This document shows, in pieces, positions 19,760 to 35,537 of a stretch of DNA of 64,000 nt. The notes under the pieces are model-generated. The model was not told the origin of the DNA and did not search any database. It was given only the letters and a program-made list of their open reading frames with translations. The stretch comes from Epiperipatus broadwayi (Eukaryota > Onychophora > Udeonychophora > Euonychophora > Peripatidae), in the NCBI GenBank assembly GCA_028023455.1, contig JAQFVV010006271.1, forward strand, positions 5,663,048 through 5,727,047, read 5' to 3'. Position numbers and translations under genes: made by a program. Every line of letters begins with the position of its first letter. Within the stretch, counting starts at the first letter, position 1.

Positions 19760-22320
19760 TTAGAAGAATATAAAATAAAAGTAGAAGAAATCATGGAAGA
19801 GTTTGTTGAGGATGAATATAAGGACTGGTGTGATGAAATAGAAAACATGGCAAATAGAGTGTTGGGTGAGAATATTCAGAAGAATAAAAGTGATAGAAAA
19901 GTGAGAATTAGTAAAAATATAAAAGAGAGGAAAAACATGCAGAGGATGTAAATGTGCTATTAAAACAAAGAAAGTGAAAAAGATGTTGATATTAAATGAG
20001 AAAACTATTTTTAAACAAAGTAGTTAGCTAAAATAGATAATTATATAGAGAGAATGAAATTAAAAAGTAAATTACTGGAGAATATTAATAGAAATGGAAG
20101 AGGTTGGAAAAATTTTTTTTGGAAATATACTAAAAGAAGGAATGTAGGGGAGAGAGAGAAATAGTATTATTGACTGATGAGTAAAAAGATTGTAACTCTA
20201 GAGAAGAATTAGGGACAATCATAAATATGTAATGGATATAAAAATGCTAGATATGAAGGACAGAAGATAACAAATATAAAAGCACATAGTAATATTAGGT
20301 TTACAGAAAATAAATAGAATGAGGCAAAGAAAAAATGGAAAAGTGGAAAAGGTTTAGATGGATGGGCAGCAGAGATGGTGATAAATTTGGGAAATAGGGC
20401 AAAATTAAATTTATTATCATGTTTTAATAAAATGTTACAGAAGATAGAATTTCCAGATAGTTGAACTAATACAAGAGTATGACTATTATGTAAAGGAAAG
20501 AGTGAGGACTGAAGAAAAACAATTATAGACCAATAGTTGTAATATCAGTGTTACATAAAGTTTTTGCAGATATGGTGGCTGGAAAAGTAGCAAAGTAAAT
20601 GGAATAAAATAATATAGTGAGAAAAATGCAAGATTTTAAATTGGACAGGCATATAGGAGATAATTATTTCTAGTCACATAACATATAGATATGAGTAGGA
20701 ATACAAGTAGACTGTTATATATGGTCTTTGTAGATGTAGAGAAGCATAGGATAAATTAAATAGAAATAGATTATGGGCAAGTTTAGTAAATTTGGGAATG
20801 AATGGAGCCTTAGTGGATTTTATTAAAAGATTGTATGAAAATAATAACTATACATATCAACTAGGAAATATAGAATTAGTTAGAGTTAAGCATGGGATGC
20901 AACTAAGGTAAAAATGTCCTATGCCACCTATTTTGTTTTTGTTGTGTTTGAGAGAAATGGAGAGGGGAATAGAAGAAATACTAGAAAGAGAGGTAGAGGT
21001 ACAATTAGCAGATAGTAAGGGAGTGTATATATTATCAGGTCCATTTATTTACTGATGATGTCTTTATTCATAGAAAGTAGGGAAGATATGGAAGTTATGC
21101 TGAATATATGCACAAGGGTTGGTGAAGATATGAGGATTAAATTTAGTGAATAAAAATCAAAAGTAATGATGAAAATGGTAGGGAAAGAGAAGAGAAATTT
21201 TTTTTATTGGGTAATATAAAGTTAAATGTGGTAAATAACTATAGCTATTTGGAAGTCATCTTAAGTAATCAGAAATATTGCTTGAATAAATGGGAGAAAA
21301 AATTGATAAATGAAGCAAAGAAATTAATAGTGTTTTCATATTATAAATATGTTGTAGTGAGAATTTTATGGAAGGGAGTGGCAGTAGCAGGTTTAACTTA
21401 TGGTAATGATGTGTTAATAAAAGATATTAGATTACTTAGAAAAGGTACAAAGAGAAGTAAGAAGAGATGCAGATCTGTGGAAAGCAAAGAAGATAATTCA
21501 AGAAGAAATGGGACTGCTAAATTTTTATGTGAGAGATGCAAAAAAAAAAACTGAAAATGTTCAGTAGATTACAATTTATGCATAGTAAGAGAATAACCAA
21601 AATAGTATTCAATTAGGTTATGAATAAAGAACAGGGAACAAAATGGGTGAGAAAGGTAGTACACTATTCAGAAGATTTGGATAAAGATTTTATATCAGTA
21701 TACTTATGCAAAAGTTGAGATGATTGTGTTAGGAGAATTGTTGAAGATATAGTGGCAAAGATTGGGGTAGAAGAATAGATGTACTAGTAAAAAAATAGGG
21801 AATTGTAAAGATGGAGAATTTTGGAGAGTAAAAAGAGTTTAAATATACATAGAATTAAACAGAATATTGACTGTGAGTTATTTAAGACAATAACAAGGAA
21901 AATAGTTTACTATTTAAGACTCAAACAGGATAATTAGCAACAAGAGAATATACTCAAATAGAAGAATTGGATGATTTAGTCCGCAAGTTAAGTAAGGAAG
22001 GCATGGAAAATATTAGGCATCTGTTAATTGAATGTAAATGCTTACAACAAATAATGAAGCTGGGGGAGAATAAATATATACAAAGTGATTATACAGAAAG
22101 TGGGTTCTTGATTTTTATGCTGGGCTTGGAAAAAGATAAGGGGAATCTAGATATAAAAGCCATAAAATAGACAAAGATAATATTGTGGAAATGTGATGAA
22201 GCAGAATAGAGAAGAATATGGAAAGACTTAAGGTGGGAAATGGAAAGTGAAGGTAAGGTGACTAACAGGTTTTTCTGCTGTAGTGTCTGAGAGATTCCTG
22301 ATTTCAATAAAGGAGTAGCC
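19760..22320 (+). pseudogene. Decayed LINE reverse transcriptase (ORF2)
   Basis: Pieces of a reverse transcriptase appear in order across several frames. GLDGWAAEM (near 20355) and NYRPIVVISVLHKVFADM (from 20521) come first. Then VFVDVEK (near 20730, with the first catalytic aspartate) and NRLWASLVNLGMNG...DFIKRLYE follow. CPMPPILFLL (near 20920) stands where QGCPxSPxLF is expected, and LFTDDVFI (near 21050) where YADD is expected. A 115-codon frame at 21207-21554 (YSYLEVIL, LTYGNDVL) covers the thumb region. A last frame at 21967-22170 (NIRHLLIEC) is the C-terminal finger, its cysteines lost. Many stops arise from changes to A/T. The upstream stretch from 19760 (KVEEIMEEFVEDEYKDW) is probably the pre-RT part; no endonuclease was recognised. 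This family differs from the LINE tails near 0.9, 8.3 and 26.9 kb. Confidence 0.75.
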
Positions 22321-23030
22321 ATATCATATCACGACCAATCTATCCAAGACTATGTTATTGCAATCCACCTATAAGTTGTTGGTTTTAATTTATTTTACCA
22401 GCTGTCATATATCAAACTAAACTATCTATTTACATTCATGAACATCCATCCAGGCTATTAATGAATGACCATATATTAGCATTGATACAAAACGACACAC
22501 ATTGAGCTAAGAATAATCAAATATTTTAGTGTATTATGTAATCTGCTTATTTATTCTAATGACAAATTTGGAAGTAAGCAACTCATTCTATTACAACATC
22601 AAATACAATGGTTTATTTATTCTCCCTCTTCTTTTTTTTTATAGTCACTCATGATTTTCGACTTTGGGACAAAGTCTATTTTCTTCCAAGTAAACTAAAC
22701 CTAAACCCAAGAAGTATATGTGAATTGTCAAGTCTAATTTTTTCTTTTATTAGAGCTACTAGCTTCTAAACAAGTTGACATGAGAAACATGAGTTATCAC
22801 TTCCATCAATGAAATCAAAACTTAAAGTAAAATGCCAACATAATAAACAGGTTAGTTAATTGTTGATCTAGACTTTGAGACTAGAGCAGAGATGAAATCC
22901 CAGCTCCCACTCAAAGTATATCCTTATCAGATATATTTAACTGATATTTAAATTAAACACTAAATCTCCCTTTTTTTGAATGTTTGCTTAGAATTAATAT
23001 TATATAAGAAAGTAGAAACAAAGCTCTTTG
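22321..23030. other. AT-rich non-coding interval
   Basis: This could include a LINE 3' UTR at its start. No poly-A tail, gene or repeat was identified. Confidence 0.4.
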
Positions 23031-23118
23031 GTCAAGCATTGGTAGCTGAGAGGTCAGGCAGCTGCCTTGCAAGCAAGTAGTCACCTCTCGGCCGATGCTA
23101 TGATATATGGAAAAAAAA
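23031..23118 (+). mobile_element. tRNA-derived SINE, copy 3
   Basis: It begins GTCAAGCATTGGTAGC and has an anticodon-loop-like CTTGCAA (TGC). GCATTGG pairs fully with CCGATGC as an acceptor stem, and the copy ends ATGATATATGG plus eight A. The T arm is shortened. AAAGCTC occurs before the head and after the tail and may be a short target duplication. Confidence 0.7.
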
Positions 23119-24105
23119 GCTCCTCACTATATCTTACTAATCACTTAGGGTAAAGGTTAATAATAAAACATATCATTAAATGTCATTTATAAAAATACAT
23201 ACAAGATTATTGTTAAATAATTATAAATAAAAGAAAAAAAATTAAATAACTTTAGTGAAAATATATGTTTTTAATCAAGTTATAGAGTTCTTCTAAATTG
23301 AATTCACTCATTTAAAATATGCTATTTATTATTAATTATCAGAATAAATTTGTATTACATGTGTTACATTCTTAATATTTATCCAAGCCCATGTAAACAG
23401 TACTGTTCATCGTGGGCATTCTGTCATGGTGGATTAATAGTTATGAGCTCACAAACAACTATGATGCCAAAACAGTTCTTTACAAAGGGGAAGTAACTAT
23501 GATTTACAATGTATATCTTCAGTTCCAAAGTGATACAATACTATACAGTTGTAAATATAGCATTTTGTTTTTCTCTGCTGTTGGTTTGAACATTCACACA
23601 TTTCCTTTGGACATAATGCCTTATAATAGTAAGACACTGTGAGATTGTGAGTCATTATAAGGGTAGTTTCTGAGAGGAATGTTTATTGCACTAGCCAGAC
23701 ATCATCGTGAAAGTCTTTTATTTCATCGTTTTTAACAAATATAAGCCAATCAGTCTTTAATTTATCTCTCTCTCCCTTTTATAGCATTTTTAAATTCAAT
23801 TCCATTCACATCTTAATTCTAAATTTAGCTTAAATCAATAATGAAACAGGAAGCAAAAAAAAATACTTTTTCTTTCTTTTACCAAATTATTGTCAATTAG
23901 ACTCATCCGATTTGCAAATTTTAAATTAAACTTTATCTTTTCCATAATGGACCTCCCCCCCTCCTACTAACATTCCAAAGTATAATTATACTTTAGTTAA
24001 AAGATGGAAACAACATTTCAATTAGTTTATTTTTATAATTAATTCAAACAGATTCACAATCATTATATAAATAACATTATCAATCTACTTATGTCATTAA
24101 ACCTT
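23119..24105. other. Non-coding interval
   Basis: A 76-codon plus-strand frame (23412-23642) lies in a slightly less AT-rich patch but has no recognised domain. Otherwise this is AT-rich sequence without features. Confidence 0.4.
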
Positions 24106-24124
24106 AAAGTTATATAGATGTTTT
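24106..24124. repeat. SINE target-site duplication, left (19 bp)
   Basis: AAAGTTATATAGATGTTTT is repeated exactly at 24230-24248, directly beyond the SINE head. Nineteen matching bases make this the best retrotransposition footprint in the window. Confidence 0.85.
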
Positions 24125-24229
24125 TATATGTCATAGAATTGGCCGGGAGGCGAATCCACAACAACAGTCTGCAACCAACTGCTTGCTTGCAAGGCTGCTG
24201 TGCTGACCTTTCGGTTAACAACGCTTGAC
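24125..24229 (-). mobile_element. tRNA-derived SINE, copy 4
   Basis: The minus strand reads GTCAAGCGTTGTTAACCGAAAGGTC, then an anticodon arm CAGCCTTGCAAGCAAGC, then an expanded region with GGATTCGCCTCCCGG as T arm. It ends CTATGACATATAAAAA. The perfect 19-bp duplications on both sides prove insertion of this unit as an element and fix its ends. Confidence 0.85.
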
Positions 24230-24248
24230 AAAGTTATATAGATGTTTT
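24230..24248. repeat. SINE target-site duplication, right
   Basis: This is the second copy of the 19-mer at 24106-24124. Confidence 0.85.
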
Positions 24249-26276
<2,028 letters not shown>

Positions 26277-26312
26277 TTCTTCTTATTCTTCTTCTTCTTC
26301 TTATTATTATTA
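26277..26312. repeat. (TTC)n(TTA)n microsatellite
   Basis: TTCTTCTTATTCTTC... passes into TTATTATTAT. On the minus strand this is an A/G-rich simple repeat placed directly after the LINE 3' end at about 26320, as if it grew from the LINE tail. Confidence 0.7.
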
Positions 26313-26319
26313 TGTTTTA

Positions 26320-27250
26320 AAAGTAACTTTATTCAAAAGCAAGTGGTTACATTGGTTGTTGATTATACATAGTGTTATATATTGGTTTACACAGTTATTA
26401 CATTACAGTCTGTATGTTTGATTAGAGTCTCTTTGCACTTAAAAATTGACATTTTAGAACTTAGATAGTGGCTTTCACAATGTTTTAGATTTTTCCACAC
26501 TTTATGAAATATTTATTGTCCAAGTTTATGTACAATATAAATCAATGGTTTCAGTAATTTTTTCATGTTCTTGCAACACTGAATTTCATGTTTGCCTTTG
26601 TCCTTTTCTATTATATCCTTTATTGTAAAGTGGCCTGAATTTTAAAAAGAGACCGCATTGCTGCAAAGATATCAGGTGGTGAAATAATGCTGTCTCTTTC
26701 TTTTATTTTTTTGCAATTTGTTCTTATAGGTGTTAGGGTGCCTTCTCATGTTGTTTCCCAGTGTAAAAGTGCACCTGGTACACCAGAATGCATATAGGCT
26801 GAAAGTGGCTGCCCTTATGGTGGGTATTCTATTATTTTTGAATGTTTGTAGAATCTCATTTATTGTGGTTCCATTTTTCCTATATCCGCCAACCATCATC
26901 TGTCTTACTTTTTCAAGTCCTGAACAATTATGTATAAAATGGTCCTGTGTTTTCTCATCCCTGTGACACAGCATACACAAGGGATCTATATTTATATAGA
27001 ATCTTCTGTATCTTATAAAATGACTTGTAGGTAGTGCTTTTAAATTGACTTTAATTATGAAATCATAAAAATTTGGTTCCAGATACCATTTCCTAAATTT
27101 TTTAAGTAATTGCCTGTTATCAATTCCTAATACAGATATTTGGTTATTCTCAGATTGTTTTTGTGTTAGGAAATCATGTATTTGCCAATATGTATATTTT
27201 ATTGGACTTTTTAGTGTTACTTTGTTTTTGATGCTCTCAAAGCAAACTTT
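26320..27250 (-). pseudogene. 5'-truncated LINE, C-terminal end of ORF2
   Basis: The minus-strand frame is open from about 27240 to 26672. It contains VLGIDNRQLLKKFRKWYLEP, then VNLKALPTSHFIRYRR, then CMLCHRDEKTQDHFIHNC (a CX2CX8HX4C finger), then TFSLYAFWCTRCTF. The same blocks lie in the remnants at 0.85-1.36 and 8.0-8.5 kb. A 3' UTR of about 350 bp ends with GAATAAAGTTACTTTT near 26320, then A-rich simple repeats. Similar 3'-end sequence (AAACTTTATTTGTACTTAAG...GTGGTTACA) begins at about 27240 on the other side, hinting at a second, nested truncated copy. The frame is intact but lacks all catalytic domains. Confidence 0.75.
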
Positions 27251-27609
27251 ATTTGTACTTAAGAAAAGTGGTTACATCAGTAAAAAGAACAAGAAAAAAT
27301 GAGTACATCAAGAAACAAATGTTACACTTATTACTACAAGTACAGTTCTCCATTTAATTCAATTGTCCATTAATGGATTAGAATGGGATGGCACTTGAAT
27401 GAAATGATTCCAGTGTTGGATTCAATCTCAATTGTTTCGAATGATACTACAAAATGATTATATCCTCATTCAATTAAGGTAGTGTGGGGTCTGGATGCTA
27501 TTTGTTTTTGTAAAGCATAATTCTCTAGTAGATAAATTGAGTAAGCCATCAACAAAAATGAATATCGTACATATAACAAAGCAACATCCATCTATAATGT
27601 TTAATTTTC
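27251..27609. other. Possible second LINE 3' UTR relic
   Basis: CAAACTTTATTTGTACTTAAGAA followed by GTGGTTACATC resembles the 3' end of the adjoining LINE (AACTTTATTCAAAAGCAAGTGGTTACATTGG). The rest shows nothing further. Confidence 0.4.
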
Positions 27610-27615
27610 CCAACT

Positions 27616-27635
27616 TCTTCTTCTTCTTTTTCTTC

Positions 27636-27730
<95 letters not shown>
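27616..27730. repeat. (TTC)n(TTA)n microsatellite
   Basis: TTC units change into about 30 TTA units (about 27640-27730). The leucine/phenylalanine frame across it is an artefact. Confidence 0.85.
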
Positions 27731-29267
27731 TAATCGATGTAGTTATCAAACAATGCAAACAATGAAATAACTGAGAAATAAAAACAGATTAAAAAAATTA
27801 TTGTCACATGAAGACCTGTTTTCTCTCTATTTATAGGAATACATCATATGAATAATTAATACTGTATTATTATAAATAATCAATCCAGGAATCAAACCAA
27901 AGCATGAATTATAAAATACAATATTTAACTAAAATTTTTACTAAGCGAGGAAAAAAAAATATTTTAATAATTATTTAACAAAAATATTATTTCTTACAAC
28001 CACAATAACTCTAACTATTGATCAATATAACTTTTTCTATTATATAATTAGAATAATTTATGTAATCAATATTTTCTCTCTCTTTTGTTTAACTGTCTCA
28101 TATAAATATAATAAAATATTTTTTATTATATATATATTTTGTCATTATGTTGTATTTTATGTAGATGTCTTTAACAATTGTATGTAAATATATGTGTATT
28201 TACTGTTTATTCTGATTTTCTCGGGTAAAACTAAAAAAAATAAAATATTAATCTCGTAAATTATTCCAATTGCATTATAGTAAAAGTTATCTGATCAATA
28301 TTTAGGGTTACTGTGGTTTTATGTATACGTTATTATAGCTATTCTGATCATCAAAGTAAAAATATTAATATTTTTATTAAATAATTATTTAAATGTTATC
28401 TCTTTCTTTTCTCACTTTGTAAAGTTTTAGTTAAGTAGTTAGGTTATATAATTTATACATTGTCAAGTAAAGATCTTATATGCAATAAGTTAGCATTGGT
28501 AAAAAAAAGGCGGAATTGACTAATTATTTTTATTAGTGATTCATTAAACTAGAGACTATCTTCTACTTAATGAATCATATTTCTGTTGTGCGATTTTCAC
28601 TACATCACTGTTAAACAAGATAGGGACTGGTTTCTATCCTCTTTTAATACTTTTTGGACGGGGGTAACAATAAACATATGACCAAAGACATGTGATAAAG
28701 ATTTATGGTGCCCAAAATGCACATAATAATAGTAAAGAATGTGTTAAATTATCCCGCAATAGGCTATTTAAAACTATTTCAACTTAAATGTATATATATC
28801 TCAACTAAAAGAGTACAGTCTAAAATATTTATTGTATATAATGAGTTTTATAGAGTAACATACAAAATATTATAAAAAATTAAAAGATCGTATATAAATA
28901 TAATTATTCTCTAATCTAAAAATGCAGAATTATAGATACAAAGTAAAAAGGCAATTAACTAAGCTGCCGACGTGTACATATCCGGAAAGCTATTAAATAT
29001 ATTTGCATTTTTGGCTTATTTTCAATTGTCTCGACTTTTAAAAATATATATTATCTTTTAAAAATAGTTTAGGTCGTATTATATTAAGCTAAAAATATAC
29101 AGATATATGCCTAGCCATGAATTGAACCTTTTATCTGTGGAAGTGTAGGTAACGTTTTAAATTTTAAATCTATTTATTTGTCATGAAATATAAAATTACA
29201 TTAAACAACAATCTATTTTAATTTTTTATATTTATTATATATAATCTTTATTTTTACTTGCATTTAT
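27731..29267. other. AT-rich non-coding interval
   Basis: I see no gene, repeat family or structured RNA here. Confidence 0.5.
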
Positions 29268-29980
<713 letters not shown>

Positions 29981-30199
29981 AATATTATTCATAAATATAT
30001 TCATAATGTAAATAGTAAAATTATTTGACCCTCTCTATATAATTAGTCCGAATCTTGTAATTTTTAGTATCCCCCCAAAATAAATAAATAATGGAAGCAT
30101 TCTATCAATTTTAATATTTATTCTTATTTAGTTATCTATAAATGATAAAATACTTATATAAATTAGTTCATTAGTATTACTATACATTTTGCAATGAAA

Positions 30200-30890
30200 T
30201 AGTAGATGATATTACGTAACTAAATATGAGTAGGTATTGATGTGCTAATAATGTAATTCAACTTTTAGGTTATGATTAATTTCCAGGTTAGTGCCTAATA
30301 AAAAAAACAATATTGTAAGTGTTGACAACTATGTAATAGTATTAGATCTATCTATAATTGTAAATCCAATTACTTCACTTATATAAAGTGTCAAAATAAA
30401 TTGTTTTAGATATCGCAGGCAATTCATCTTTATATTCCCTAACCAGGTACAAATTCTATAGTGAAGTATGAGAGCATGATGATAATGAATAATTAAGATT
30501 GTGCAACAATGAATGAATTAACAAAAAAAATTAATTATAATAATAATACCTAATATATGATTTAGCTATTTGCATAATTAGAAATCAAAAATTAATACAT
30601 GAAATAAAACAATCATTGTTATGATGGTCTTGCTGTAATTGCATACCTATGCTCCAAATAACCTTGGCAAATGAAGTTTAACGTTTATAAATGCGTGGCA
30701 GCAATTGCAATGATTTTCTGACATTTCTTTATGTACAAACTCTTATACTTTTAGTTATTAATTTACACATCAATAAACTATTTCTAAATAAATATAATCG
30801 TCCCTAACATAAAATTACAAATATCAATAATTATTTATGAATGTTTGTTTGCTTAAAATCTATTTAAAGTTAAAAGTATGTTGTTACTGT
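30200..30890. repeat. Old duplicated segment, copy 1 (uninterrupted)
   Basis: This stretch aligns by eye, with many differences, to 36735-36900 plus 44645-45440. Shared anchors include GTGCTAATAATGTAATT, AGGCAATTCATC, AATAATACCTAATATATGATTT, CATAATTAGAAATCAAAA and ATGCTCCAAAT. Copy 2 is broken by a mariner, an LTR element and a small hairpin element; this copy has none of them. Confidence 0.55.
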
Positions 30891-31271
30891 AGTAACTTAC
30901 GTTTAAAAACTTTTTGCTTTCACACAGATTTTTATTAATATTTTAAATGTAGTCAATACTATGCATAGCAATAATTTTGGCAATGGGGGCTAATTATTTG
31001 AACTAAATTTCAATAAAAACATTTGTAACTTCGGCATCACCAATTCAAATATATGAACATTCAGATCATCTATTTTTTCACCCGGCGGATACAAATTTAT
31101 CACGTTGGACAGATATAAAATGTAGTTTTGGTGCAATGTTAATTTTCCTTTATAGATCAGTTCTCTAAAATTGTAAAGATATCAATGAATATTTTTCACT
31201 TTTAGAGATTGCTTTATTAAGTAAAATTTGCATTACAGATGTTGATAGAAACCTTGTCTGATAAACAAATT
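30891..31271. other. AT-rich non-coding interval
   Basis: Nothing is recognised in this stretch. Confidence 0.5.
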
Positions 31272-31280
31272 TATCGCTTA

Positions 31281-31362
31281 GTCAAGCATTGGTGGTCAAG
31301 AGGTCAGCACAACTGCCTTACAAGCAGTTGTCCCGGCCGATGCTATGACACATGAAAAAAAA
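31281..31362 (+). mobile_element. tRNA-derived SINE, copy 5, T arm lost
   Basis: It begins GTCAAGCATTGGTGG, has an anticodon-like CTTACAA (TAC) and an acceptor pair GCATTGG/CCGATGC, and ends ATGACACATG plus poly-A. The T arm has collapsed: GTCCCGG runs straight into CCGATGC, as if a deletion joined two TCCCGG repeats. TATCGCTTA before the head (31272-31280) recurs after the tail (31363-31371), a 9-bp or slightly longer target duplication. Confidence 0.8.
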
Positions 31363-31372
31363 TATCGCTTAG

Positions 31373-32935
31373 TATTTGTTGCAATATACATAAGTAAGTG
31401 CTCACATTGTTAATAGTGGTCTTCAGTTTAAAATAACGTATTTAATGAAAAAATGCAAGTCTTTATTAGTAAGTTTTAATATATATATATAATGTCCGTT
31501 AATTAAAACAAAATTGTAATTATAATAAAAACAATAATTTTAACGATAACAAACGATTATAAACAATCCTTAAATTCGCAGGAGTACTTGAGGCTAATTT
31601 CTTAAACCTGCCTCAACTGCCATTAAATTCAACTGAATTAAAATAAATAAATGAATTTAGAAGTTAAAAATTATAAATATTTCAGTCTTATAATTAATGC
31701 AGAAGAAAACAAGCAATAAAATTAAAGTAGAATTAAATTAGGTGAAGTGCTTTTGATAGAAGTATCTCAATATGAAAAGAAAATGAGATTATATATCTGA
31801 AAAGGAATGTATTTTATCAGTTCACGCTTATGGATCGAGTCTTGGACCCATAACACAAGTGCAATATAATGACTTTAGATCAGTTAATGAAGTATCAATA
31901 AATATGGGTTTGAATTAAAAAAAATTAAAATGAAAATACTTGGGTAATAAAATAAAGCTATTATTGACATCATTGAAAGTGTTAAGAGAATGAAATCGGG
32001 CTGAGCTGGACACATTGCTAGAAGAGATGATAATAAATTGTCAGATGAAGTCTTAAATATGAATTTCAAATACTGTAAAAATATAGAAAAAGATCACATA
32101 TAAATAAAAAAGTTTGTTGGTGTAATGTGGATAAGAGATATTATATAGTAGAAACCTTTAAACTCGGAGGGACTTTTATTCTGCAGAAGATCGTAATGGT
32201 TGATATTAATGATGATGCAAAATAAATTTTTAATTTATATCTACATTAGAGGTATAAAAAGTTATAAGATTTAACTAAAAATTAAAATATAAGAGCTTTT
32301 CAGATGGGACAAATACCCATTCATTCAGTCTGATAAAACGATAATTATCTTCTATCTGACCTTTCAATCGTATATATTGTAAGTAATAAATTTCAGTCTT
32401 TTGGATATCAATGTTCATTTATTTGCAATATTTCATACTTCCTCTTCAAAAATAATATGTATATGTTTTCTAATATTATTTATCAAAAATTATTATTAAA
32501 TTTCAAGATACTATTTTTACCCATGAGAATTAAACATTTATTATTTTATGAAAAAAAAGATTCCTTCTGAGATCTATATAAGAATGATTAAATCATAAGT
32601 TGTTTAATTTGTCCTATTATTAATAAATTCACTATAGTAAAATAGCCACTATAGAAACAATATCTTTCAAAAAATTTATGGGGTTAATATTAGATACAAT
32701 TGAAGTATTTTTATAATTCCAAAGACCATTTGTAACTTCTAACAACGGAATAGACATAAAAAGGATCTTTAAATTTTATATTTGATACCATTGTTAGTAA
32801 TTTACAACATGTCACCAGAAGTAAATTATTTGATAAATAATTTTGTTTTAACAACAAAAATATCCTAAGAAGTCTAACAAGATAAAATCTTCAAAATAAA
32901 CCCATTGTAAATACAAAAATGTTCATATGGTATTT
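31373..32935. other. AT-rich non-coding interval
   Basis: Only short frames without domains are present, for example 61 codons on the minus strand at 31884-32069. I see nothing else. Confidence 0.45.
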
Positions 32936-33245
32936 CTATTTTAGCAATACAATTTTTTTGAAATAAGCTTAATAAAAACAGAAATACACATTTGGTAATT
33001 TTATTATTACATTACAAATTCTTATAAATAAGTATTATAAAAACATAAGTGTTATAATTCATCACAAATTATGTGAAATAAACAAAAACAGAAATATTTA
33101 TTTGATATCACAACATAGCACCACAATTTTCGAAAAAAATATTCCAGTAATGCACATTTTTTGAAATGGACATCATAAAACAGAAATATATATCTGGTTT
33201 CTCCATTTTGGAAATCTAAATTCTTGAAATTCAACATAAATCTTT
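32936..33245. repeat. Diverged tandem repeat, about 90-115 bp period
   Basis: A unit with GAAATAA...AAAACAGAAATA followed by ATTTGGT or ATTTGAT occurs near 32959, 33073 and 33162, with ATGTTCATATGGTATTTCT before it. The copies are old. An open minus-strand frame inside is not considered a gene. Confidence 0.4.
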
Positions 33246-35464
33246 CTGGTATTTATATGAATCAAAATTAACACAAAAATAAGATTTATGATCTAATTAG
33301 TGGTTAATATAGTTAATAAGCAATCAATTGTCACTAAAAGCAATTTTTAAGAATGTTTTCTTGATCAAACTATCGCTTTACACTCACCAAATAATGACAA
33401 TACTTTTGCATTTTAATTCAGGATTTTCCTTTAGATTTTCTATTGCTTTTCTAGCTTTTGTTGAATATTTTCTTACATTTTATTATATTAATTCTTTTCT
33501 GTATATAAGCAACAGCAAATATTTACAAATCAGATTTATATAAGATCAACAAATATTTTAGAAGAGCTCAATTTATAAATGAATAAGCACAATATAAGTT
33601 TATAAAAATAAAATAATTTGTTTACAATTTCTCTTTGATCTTTTAGTACAAATTGACCACATAGCAAAATGCTTATCTAAATAATTTTCCATTAAGCTTT
33701 TTTTTTTGTAAAATAATATTAAATATTAAGAGTATTTTCAAAATAGTTCTTTTACTAGATTTATAAAGATGGTCTCAAATATTTGGTTCATTCTTTTCAT
33801 TTATGTTATTAAATCAATTTCATATATTAGGATTTTCCTGCATATTTGTGCTTCACTTATGAGAAGCAATATCATTCATTATGGATGATGTAATCAAGCA
33901 ATGTACTACTATCATCTTCCAGTTGTCTAAAAAAAATTAAACATTGTTGAACATGAATATTTTTTTCTCTCAGATATTTTAGATTTAATACTTTTATTGG
34001 GCATGCTCCGTTTAATTTCCTAAGTGATAACGTTTGTACTTAGGGCTTTTACAAATATATGCCATGTGAAATTTTTTTATTTGATTTTTTTCAATATTTA
34101 TATGCTACAGATTAGAAGGAATATCCTTGTCTCACTCAATTAAATCTATCTGTAGTTATTTTAAGGTAAATTTTGGTCTAAGATTTTTAATAAAACTATT
34201 TTATTTATGGATGCCATAATTTCTTGTAACATTTCATCTACAGATTTCATAATCATCTTTTTTAATATCTCTTGTTTTTTTTTTTAATATTTTGCCAGAA
34301 GCTATCATTTGGGAATATAATTTATTGAAAATTTTCATCCATAGATTTTGGAATATTTTCCCCCATATTGCTCATTATATTTTTTATTCTCTCTGATAAG
34401 TAGCTCATATAGTTAAGTTATGGTCACATTCCATCTGATCTTTTTATTTTCTGAGATAATCCTCCATTTTTTTCATTTTAAACTGTATTTAATTTTGATA
34501 ATACTTATAAAATACAGGTATATCTAAGACAATAAAGATAACTGATTTCCCAAAGCATCTCATAAATGAAGAATCTAATATTAAAAGAAACAATTATAAT
34601 GGTTTATCTATGGCCAAAAATTTACATTATTACCAGAGATTCAAAATACATAGTAAATAAATATTCAATAAAAAAAAATTCCAAAGGAATTATTAATGAA
34701 TAAACATTTTATTAATATTTCCTATCCAATTACGATTGTTCCATGAAGTATTTATATTAATAAACGTTATATATTTGTAGTAAAAATCATTATGTGTAAT
34801 TAAAATTATCAGCATTACATTTTATTAAGCATATTATTAATAAAAACCATTATTATGTGTAAATATGATAGATAATAAGTACAATAAAGATTTTATAGTC
34901 TCAAATTCTCTAATTTGAATTCACATCGGATGAAGTTAATACCCTATTATTACATCACAATTTATTAAATTAAAATTCAAAATAAACAAAAAAAATAAGT
35001 TGAGATAATGCACATTTTGCTAATTTATTTTTATCAAACTATTGTAAATACTTAACAAGTACAATATTAACCAGATTTTAAAATATGTGTGTTCCTTAAT
35101 CATGTTTGAAACTTTTGTTTACCTTATTACTTGGCACAATTTCTACCAATCTTCCTTATTAATCATTTTAAATAAAGTCTGGATTCCACACTTATCTTGT
35201 GTAATAATCATACAGAAGTTATGATACACATTTACTTCTCGTTCTTTCACAAGCAAATAATTAATGTTAAACAATTGATTGAGAAAAATATACAAATCTA
35301 AAAATTTTTAATCCTTATAATGCCATAGTAATTATTCATACACTTAGAACCACGTGACTTGCTTGCTTGTTGCTCTAATTTTTGCAAACAAAAATACAAT
35401 GTTCTTAAAAAAATAAGAAAGACTGATATAATATATATTTATATGCTCTAAAATTCTTACCCAC
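33246..35464. other. AT-rich non-coding interval
   Basis: I find no coding, RNA or mobile-element signal here. A 71-codon frame at 33328-33543 is hydrophobic and AT-driven. Confidence 0.5.
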
Positions 35465-35537
35465 CGGTCAGCATAGCTGCCTTCCAAGCAGCTGGCCCGG
35501 GTTCGCTTCCCGGTCAACGCTTTGACATATAAAAAAT
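35465..35537 (+). mobile_element. tRNA-Gly-like SINE, copy 6, 5' truncated
   Basis: It starts within the D arm (GGTCAGCATAGCTGCC). It then keeps an anticodon loop CTTCCAA (TCC), a complete T arm GGGTTCGCTTCCC and the 3' acceptor TCAACGC, and ends TTTGACATATAAAAAA. It has the best-preserved B box of the six copies but no A box. Confidence 0.75.

Noticed and set aside
27495-27770. 91-codon frame with poly-F and poly-L
   Set aside because: It is created by the (TTC)n(TTA)n microsatellite.
35465-35525. tRNA-Gly(TCC) gene with a perfect T arm
   Set aside because: The 5' acceptor strand and part of the D arm are missing, and the SINE tail follows.
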